In this document: one piece after another, positions 5,178-9,788 of the stretch
Position numbering within the stretch: position 1 is the first letter of the stretch
Layout: each line of letters starts with the position of its first letter
Source: Chitinophagaceae bacterium
GTDB taxonomy: Bacteria; Bacteroidota; Bacteroidia; Chitinophagales; Chitinophagaceae
NCBI GenBank assembly: GCA_947452875.1
Contig: CANGEZ010000061.1
Span: forward strand, 1-9,788
Reading direction: 5' to 3'
Length of the DNA stretch: 9,788 nt
Notes under the pieces: generated by a model
The model's input: only the letters and a program-made list of their open reading frames with translations
The model's database searches: none
Told to the model about the DNA's origin: nothing
Position numbers and translations under genes: made by a program

Positions 5178-5486
5178 TCTTTTAGAATTTATGTGAGCTG
5201 AGATAAGTACTGATAATAGTTTAAGCTTGATTCTTATAAGGCATCTTCGTCCAAAATTTATATTAAGATATAGGTTTTTACTCACTTCTTTAACTGACTT
5301 TTAAAAAGAATACCGACTAGCAATAAGTGTTGATATGCTGAATAGGAGTTTGTGATAGAAAAAGAAGAATCCGATTTAAAAAATAAATAATATTGAAACT
5401 GTTTCCTGATACAAAACATTAAAACCCTTACCAGTATTTTTTTTCATAAGCTAGATTAAATGAGATACGAGATTATAACATTAGTC
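5178..5486. other. 309-bp AT-rich intergenic region
   Basis: This separates the M23 gene from the 3' end of the transglutaminase-like gene; both are on the minus strand. I see no convincing gene, RNA or repeat. The M23 promoter should lie here on the minus strand. The nearest candidate is AAATTTTG, read on the minus strand from 5259 to 5252, one mismatch from TAnnTTTG with no matching -33 element, so it is not called. No clear hairpin with a T tract follows the transglutaminase-like stop. Confidence 0.5.
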
Positions 5487-6608
5487 TTAAGGCCTTTGCC
5501 AAAAGAATGATGAATCATTTGTTTTATAAACAACTAATTTATTACGCTTTGATTTTGAACCTTCAATATTATTATCTTGATCATCTGTTGATAAGAGTTT
5601 TACATATTTAACTACTTTACCATCCTTCCTGGTTTCTGTATCATACTCGCTCATCAATGGACATTCTAATCGGTACAAATTCTTGGCCATGTAATTTTCC
5701 AAATAATACTGTTTGGTTTGTGTTTGCTGTCTGTTCCAATTGGCATCAGGATTAAGTATAAGTGGCTTGCCATTAATCAATCTTTCGCGCACCTCTTGTA
5801 TACCCAATAATTCGCCTTTTTCATTCATCACATATGCATCCATAGTTGGGTCAATCCAAATCCATTTATTTAAATCATTGCTATATACCATATTGATTAC
5901 ATGGCAATCCGGATCGGTTGTATCCTTTGGTAAACAAGTAACAAACCGTGATTTTATTCCCATTGACAAATAACATTCATTCAATACCGTTGCAAGTCCG
6001 CGACAATTCAAACCCTTTCCCTCTTTTTTACATTCCGAAATCATGTTCAATGCATTTCTAACTTCAGGATTACCATGCATTCCATCATGGGGAATTAAAT
6101 AATGAATCCAATGCAACAAGTTGATGATTTTTGAAACCTCATTCCCAGTACCTGCAATTGAATCTAATTTTAATTCCTGTCTGATTTTAACTAGACTTGG
6201 GTCGTCCATGGACTGGTATTCAAATTTGGGAATACTACTGCTGGTTGAATTATTATAATTTTTTGCTGTTTTTAAAATTGACAAATAAGACTGCTTGAAT
6301 TGTACTTGAGTGAATGCTGAATCTTTTCCATTCAATAAAACAATGAAATCGTATTTCCAATTTTCATCCTGCTTCACTTTAATTTTTATGGAATCCATAT
6401 CCGTATAAAAAATCACTTCTTTACTTGAAGTTGTAAAAACATCGGGCTTTGCTTCTGGAACAATTGTCCAAAAACTTTTTTGGAATTTCTTCCCGTCTTT
6501 AATATCAACCAGATTAGAACTTGCTTTGATGATAGGTAAATTTTTTTGAGCAGAAACAGAATTAAGTGCTACAAAAGATAAAACAAAGAATAGAATAGAT
6601 TTTTTCAT
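5487..6608 (-). CDS. Secreted transglutaminase-like (papain-fold) protein
   Basis: This 373-residue protein has a signal peptide (MKKSILFFVLSFVALNSVSA, cleavage near 20). The N-terminal half (about 25-150) looks all-beta and is unassigned. A transglutaminase-core domain follows with the full triad: Cys202 in GLNCRGLATVLNECYLSMGI, His236 in DCHVINMVY and Asp253 in WIWIDPTMDAYV. Such proteins are papain-like cysteine enzymes (protease, amidase or cross-linking); the substrate is unknown. There is no lipobox, so a soluble periplasmic or exported protein is expected. The region after 260, with YYLENYMAKNLYRLECPLMSEYDTE, is not assigned. The gene starts 52 bp after the GYGDI-repeat gene on the same strand, so it may be the third gene of the sigma-factor operon and a target or effector of that system. 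Confidence 0.85.
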   Translation of the reverse strand: MKKSILFFVLSFVALNSVSAQKNLPIIKASSNLVDIKDGKKFQKSFWTIVPEAKPDVFTTSSKEVIFYTDMDSIKIKVKQDENWKYDFIVLLNGKDSAFTQVQFKQSYLSILKTAKNYNNSTSSSIPKFEYQSMDDPSLVKIRQELKLDSIAGTGNEVSKIINLLHWIHYLIPHDGMHGNPEVRNALNMISECKKEGKGLNCRGLATVLNECYLSMGIKSRFVTCLPKDTTDPDCHVINMVYSNDLNKWIWIDPTMDAYVMNEKGELLGIQEVRERLINGKPLILNPDANWNRQQTQTKQYYLENYMAKNLYRLECPLMSEYDTETRKDGKVVKYVKLLSTDDQDNNIEGSKSKRNKLVVYKTNDSSFFWQRP

Positions 6609-6660
6609 AAAAATATTTTTTGCGCCAATTGTTTTATTGTTTTTAATTACTGGATTTTCA

Positions 6661-7884
6661 TTACCTAATAATCACATCTCCATAACCCGATTTTGCCGTG
6701 AGCTTAATTTTTCCAACACCAAAAATCAATTTAGTACCCGCCTCCAATTTCAAATCTGTTCTTTTGATTTTTACTTTTCCATAACCGGTTTTTAAATCCA
6801 GCTCACAATCAGTAATGGGATTCATGATCTGACAATCGATATCGCCATAACCCGATTTGATATTCATGTATTCTGAAACAGTAATGTTTTTTCCGATGAT
6901 ATCTCCATAGCCGGTCTTAATGTCAATTTTACCATTCAAATCATTGAAATCAATATCTCCATAGCTACTATTCAAATTGATGCTACCAGAAAGAGCCGAT
7001 GCATTAATATCCCCATAAGATGTTTGGAAATCGAAATCATTATTTTTTAATCCGCTGACATCTATATTACCAAAACTGGTTTTAATTTGAACCGCAATAT
7101 TTTCGGGTACTTCAAAAGAAAGACTAGAGTTCTCTTTTGAATAACTAACACCAATGTTAACCAGATTTTTTCTGTCAATTTCAATAGTTAAAACAGAATC
7201 CTTTTTTTCATAACTGACTTCACAATCCCTATTCTTTCTGGAATAAATCCCTTTCACTTTGTATTTATAATTAAAATTCATGGTAACATTTTTTCTATTG
7301 CTTCCGTTTACAGCAATTTTTTCATTAACACGACCTTTAAAGACCAAAGCTTTTACTCCGTTGAAAATAGTGTCTACATGTAAACTGTCATTTGTAGATT
7401 CCCATACTCCTGAGCTAGTGTAATCCTCATTTTTTTGAGGCAACTCATTTGTATCGCTGTTGATAATTTTTGGAGTTTCGTTTACAATTTGAAGTTCTTC
7501 TTTTTGTACAGAAATTAATTTTGCAGCAACTGGAGTGTCAATGATTGCAGGCTGAGTGATTGGCAAAAGATTTTCAGATTTGTTGTTTTGTATAATTGGA
7601 TTTGTTGTTGAAATGTTAGGCGGAGTGTTTATTTCTATTACGGGTGTAACTTTTATTTCTTTCTTACCGGCACTTTCATTTGAAAAGAAAATAATGGCGC
7701 CTATTATAGTAGCTGTAATTATAGAAGTCATGATGATTAATTTTTTTTGAAGTAATTTTTGAATAACAGTTGTTTTAACAGGCACAGTAGCTGCATCTAT
7801 CCATTGAGAAACATCTGCAACATTGGTTTCTGCAGGGGTACTCTTTACATCAGCAAACAATTTTTGTAATGATTGCTCTGTCAT
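6661..7884 (-). CDS. Sigma-linked membrane protein with GYGDI-repeat (DUF4097/DUF2807-like) beta domain; candidate anti-sigma factor
   Basis: This 407-residue protein has three parts. A short cytoplasmic N-terminus (1-48; MTEQSLQKLFADVKSTPAET...) is followed by one membrane helix at about 49-67 (LIIMTSIITATIIGAIIFF). The extracytoplasmic region starts with a low-complexity Asn/Pro/Thr linker (about 75-160). From about 265 to the end there are eight copies of an (S/G)YGDI-type motif, starting at 270, 289, 307, 325, 345, 367, 389 and 400. The 18-22 residue spacing suggests stacked strands of a beta-solenoid like DUF4097/DUF2807 proteins. Its ATG overlaps the sigma gene's stop (ATGA), so the two are translationally coupled. 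One membrane helix, a short cytoplasmic tail and sigma linkage make it a candidate anti-sigma factor. I see no standard anti-sigma motif, so this is inference from context. Confidence 0.75.
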   Translation of the reverse strand: MTEQSLQKLFADVKSTPAETNVADVSQWIDAATVPVKTTVIQKLLQKKLIIMTSIITATIIGAIIFFSNESAGKKEIKVTPVIEINTPPNISTTNPIIQNNKSENLLPITQPAIIDTPVAAKLISVQKEELQIVNETPKIINSDTNELPQKNEDYTSSGVWESTNDSLHVDTIFNGVKALVFKGRVNEKIAVNGSNRKNVTMNFNYKYKVKGIYSRKNRDCEVSYEKKDSVLTIEIDRKNLVNIGVSYSKENSSLSFEVPENIAVQIKTSFGNIDVSGLKNNDFDFQTSYGDINASALSGSINLNSSYGDIDFNDLNGKIDIKTGYGDIIGKNITVSEYMNIKSGYGDIDCQIMNPITDCELDLKTGYGKVKIKRTDLKLEAGTKLIFGVGKIKLTAKSGYGDVIIR

Positions 7885-8390
7885 GGCATATTGTTTTTAG
7901 GTTCGTTTTTTTCTTGCAGCAATTCAAGAAGTTTTTGCCTTCCTCTCGACAATTGTTGCCTAATGGCTACTTCAGATTTTTTCTGAAAAACTGAAATCTC
8001 TTTTACAGAGAATCCTACAATTTCAAAATAAATCAGAGCATCACGCTGTTCTGCAGGAAGTAAAGAGAGCGCTTTATAGAGATGATCAACTTCTGATTTA
8101 CGCTCTGCTTCCGGATTGAGGAAATGACTCGACTCAGGAATTTCATCTTGATATACTGGCGAAATTTTTCTCCGTTGATTGGCTAACAAACGAGTGGCAA
8201 TTCCAAACAAAAAGTATAATATTTTGTCTTGTTCTTTTACCTGTTCGAATTTCGAATACGCTACCAATAAAGTTTCCTGCATCAAATCTCGGAAAGGCAT
8301 ATGGCCATACGCTCTTGCTTTACAAAACCGTTCAAATGAGTCATGAACAGGTTCGTATAACGACATAAATAATTCCTTTTTATCCTTCAT
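7881..8390 (-). CDS. ECF-type RNA polymerase sigma-70 factor
   Basis: This 169-residue protein is the usual ECF size. A sigma-2 region spans about 10-77 (MPFRDLMQETLLVAYSKFEQ, then ILYFLFGIATRLLANQRRK). A short linker is followed by sigma-4 at about 102-158 (LLPAEQRDALIYFEIVGFSVKEIS, then VAIRQQLSRGRQKL). It would direct RNA polymerase to a specific promoter set, normally held inactive by a partner. I prefer the start at 8390 (MKDKKELFMSLYEP), which matches the family's usual beginning; an in-frame ATG at 8411 would add seven residues. The stop overlaps the GYGDI-repeat gene by 4 bp. I found no clear copy of a shared upstream motif that would show autoregulation. Confidence 0.9.
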   Translation of the reverse strand: MKDKKELFMSLYEPVHDSFERFCKARAYGHMPFRDLMQETLLVAYSKFEQVKEQDKILYFLFGIATRLLANQRRKISPVYQDEIPESSHFLNPEAERKSEVDHLYKALSLLPAEQRDALIYFEIVGFSVKEISVFQKKSEVAIRQQLSRGRQKLLELLQEKNEPKNNMP

Positions 8391-8615
8391 GCAGCGAGTA
8401 TGATTAGCCAATCAGTTTGTATGTGTAAATAAAGGAGAAAATGTGACAGCATGTAAAAAATATTTTTGAGGCTTAATATTAACTGTCATGCAATGATATT
8501 CTTCTCAATGATTTAAGAATTAGTCATTACAAATAAATTGATTGAAAAAGACGAAGTTTATTTCAGAAAACAATTTAATAAGTATTTGAAAGACTGTTTA
8601 AAATATAGCTCTCAA
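8391..8615. other. Intergenic region upstream of the sigma gene
   Basis: This 225-bp AT-rich stretch lies between the end of the bicarbonate permease gene and the sigma gene, both on the minus strand. It should carry the sigma-operon promoter, but no good TAnnTTTG with a matching -33 is visible on the minus strand. A TGACAG (8444-8449) and CTGTCA (8483-8488) inverted pair with a 33-nt spacer is present. It is not followed by a T tract and is not called as a terminator. Confidence 0.4.
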
Positions 8616-9578
8616 TTAAGTATGTTGAACCACAAGAAAATAAAGAGGCATTCCAATTGTAATGTTTATTGGAAATGTGACCGCAAGAGCCATTGGTAAA
8701 AAGAGTCCTGGATTGGCTTTGGGAACTGAAACTTTCATCGCAGCTGGCACAGCAATATATGAGGCACTGGCAGCTAAGATAGCAAACATGAATCTGTTGC
8801 TGATGTCATATGTTACAAAACGACTGAGAATAGCTACGACGCATCCGTTAAATAATGGAATAAAAATTGAGAATACCACAGGGAACCAGCCTAAAGCAAA
8901 AAATGCCTTTAACTTTCTTCCACTTGTGATTCCCATGTCTAAAAGAAAAATCGCAAGAAACCCTTTAAACAAATCGTTTGTGAATGGCTTGATGCCTTCT
9001 GCTTGCTTGGCGTTGGCTATCCAACCTATAATCAAGCTTCCTAGAATAAGCAACACGCTTCCATTGGTAATAGAATGTTTGATCACAGCACCTTTATTGA
9101 TAGTTTCAGAATCTTCTTTATTAAAAATAGAAATCAATAAAAGACCAACAATGATTGCAGGCGATTCCATCAGCGCCATGATGGCGACCATATGACCGTG
9201 CAAATTCAATTGTTGAGATTCAAGGTAAGAAACCGCAGTTACAAAAGTTACCGCACTTACAGATCCATACGCCGCTGCAATGGCACCCGCATCAAACACA
9301 TTCAATTTCTTTTTTAAAATAAAAAATGAATATAGCGGTATGATTAAGGAGATGCCAATACCAAAAAGCATTGACCAGGCGAGTTCGCTTGTAAATGCTT
9401 CGTGCGACAATTCCTGTCCACCTTTAAATCCTATCGCAAATAGTAAATACAGGGAAATGAACTTTGAAGAATTGGGCGGTATTTCCAAATCGCTTTTTAA
9501 ATAAACAGAAATAATGCCCAGCACAAAAAAAAGTAAAGCCGGATTCGTAAGATTGTCAATAAGTAAATTAAAGTTCAT
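8616..9578 (-). CDS. SbtA-family sodium-dependent bicarbonate permease
   Basis: This 320-residue membrane protein has about ten hydrophobic segments and the SbtA (PF05982) landmarks in order. These are TNPALLFFVLG (11-21), FKGGQEL (51-57), AAAYGSVSAVTF (101-112), MESPAIIVG (137-145), FLLDMG (211-216), ASASYIAVPAAM (270-281) and KANPG followed by ALAVTFPINI. SbtA proteins take up bicarbonate with sodium across the inner membrane; cyanobacterial members are controlled by a PII-like SbtB. No SbtB-like gene is adjacent. The gene starts 6 bp after the dihydroorotase stop on the same strand, so the two are almost certainly co-transcribed. Carbamoyl-phosphate synthase consumes bicarbonate in the first step of pyrimidine synthesis, which gives the pairing a plausible sense. 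Substrate assignment rests on family resemblance. Confidence 0.9.
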   Translation of the reverse strand: MNFNLLIDNLTNPALLFFVLGIISVYLKSDLEIPPNSSKFISLYLLFAIGFKGGQELSHEAFTSELAWSMLFGIGISLIIPLYSFFILKKKLNVFDAGAIAAAYGSVSAVTFVTAVSYLESQQLNLHGHMVAIMALMESPAIIVGLLLISIFNKEDSETINKGAVIKHSITNGSVLLILGSLIIGWIANAKQAEGIKPFTNDLFKGFLAIFLLDMGITSGRKLKAFFALGWFPVVFSIFIPLFNGCVVAILSRFVTYDISNRFMFAILAASASYIAVPAAMKVSVPKANPGLFLPMALAVTFPINITIGMPLYFLVVQHT

Positions 9579-9584
9579 ATTTTT

Positions 9585-9788
9585 TTATCTGAATTTTGAA
9601 AACTGCAGTCGCATTCCTTTATTGTGTTCATTAAATATACCATTATCATATACTACATCTCCGTTTATCATTGTTTTGACTATAGTGCTTTGAAATTTTT
9701 GATTTTCAAAAGGAGACCATTTGCACTTGTACAAAATATTCGCCGGATTTACTGTCCAGCTTTTGTTTAAATCTATCAAAACCAAATC
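9585..9788 (-). CDS. pyrC: Dihydroorotase, C-terminal fragment (5' end outside window)
   Basis: The last 68 codons of a gene entering from the right edge are visible; the frame is open to base 9788, which begins with Asp (GAT), and the TTG at 9785 is an internal Leu codon. The segment DLVLIDLNKSWTVNPANILYKCKWSPFENQKFQSTIVKTMINGDVVY matches the end of amidohydrolase-type dihydroorotases. The ILYKCKWSPFE block and the closing beta-sandwich strand with NGDVVYDNG and GMRLQF are typical. The enzyme interconverts carbamoyl-aspartate and dihydroorotate in de novo pyrimidine synthesis. The metal ligands lie in the missing part, so an inactive paralogue or allantoinase/hydantoinase cannot be fully excluded. 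The bicarbonate permease gene follows after 6 bp. Confidence 0.85.
   Translation of the reverse strand, partial: DLVLIDLNKSWTVNPANILYKCKWSPFENQKFQSTIVKTMINGDVVYDNGIFNEHNKGMRLQFSKFR

Noticed and set aside
5178..5285. 36-residue N-terminal extension of the M23 protein
   Set aside because: It would bury a clear signal peptide (MKKYIATILL...) behind a charged segment; the start at 5177 is far more likely.
6661..7080. DNA-level tandem repeat from recurring atatctccata-type segments
   Set aside because: It is explained by the GYGDI protein repeats; the DNA copies have diverged and do not form a separate element.
8391..8411. Seven-residue N-terminal extension of the sigma factor (start at 8411)
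   Set aside because: It cannot be excluded, but MKDKKELF fits the family start better.
8444..8488. TGACAG/CTGTCA inverted repeat upstream of the sigma gene
   Set aside because: Six-base arms with a 33-nt spacer are expected by chance, and no T tract follows on either strand.
8662..9195. 177-codon plus-strand open frame inside the bicarbonate permease gene
   Set aside because: It is antisense to a gene with strong family motifs, and its own translation shows no recognisable domain.

Overview
The window looks like Bacteroidota chromosome, probably Chitinophagales or a close relative. The evidence is AT-rich DNA, no Shine-Dalgarno-like sequences, TAnnTTTG-type -7 promoter elements, an OMP_b-brl_3-type TonB-linked barrel, an ECF sigma factor, and DUF2892, DUF6132 and DUF3887 proteins in the forms typical of that phylum. 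No rRNA, tRNA, CRISPR array, transposase or phage gene is visible.

Layout. (1) Positions 1-1656 (+) hold the C-terminal part of an outer-membrane beta-barrel protein cut by the left edge. (2) Positions 1678-2289 (+) encode a Crp/Fnr-type regulator. Its stop codon lies inside a Crp-like palindrome, followed by a perfect -7 element. This appears to be the promoter of a compact four-gene operon, 2384-3556 (+): DUF2892 membrane protein, OsmC-like thiol protein, DUF6132 small membrane protein and single-domain rhodanese. It reads as a sulfane-sulfur / thiol-stress module under its own regulator. (3) Positions 3557-3854 are non-coding but highly structured. An 81-bp unit occurs twice, 163 bp apart. 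Each copy has a terminator-like hairpin, a T8 tract that also supplies a -33 element, a -7 element and an AATATTGC-rich palindrome. The second copy leads into a small ArsR-family gene (3855-4169, +). The first drives no visible gene, and a transcript from it would end at the second hairpin. (4) On the minus strand are a secreted DUF3887-M23 peptidase (4215-5177), a 309-bp gap, and then an apparent operon read right to left: ECF sigma factor (8390-7881), an overlapping membrane protein with a GYGDI-repeat beta domain (7884-6661), and a secreted transglutaminase-like protein (6608-5487). (5) At the right edge, also minus strand, the end of a dihydroorotase gene is followed 6 bp later by an SbtA-type bicarbonate permease (9578-8616).

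The parts most worth a second look are the duplicated terminator/promoter/operator unit with its possible short transcript, the Crp-like site embedded in the regulator's own stop codon, the sigma factor paired with a GYGDI-repeat protein, and the pairing of pyrimidine synthesis with a bicarbonate transporter. Functional links between neighbours are inferred from gene order and sequence, and no database search was run.
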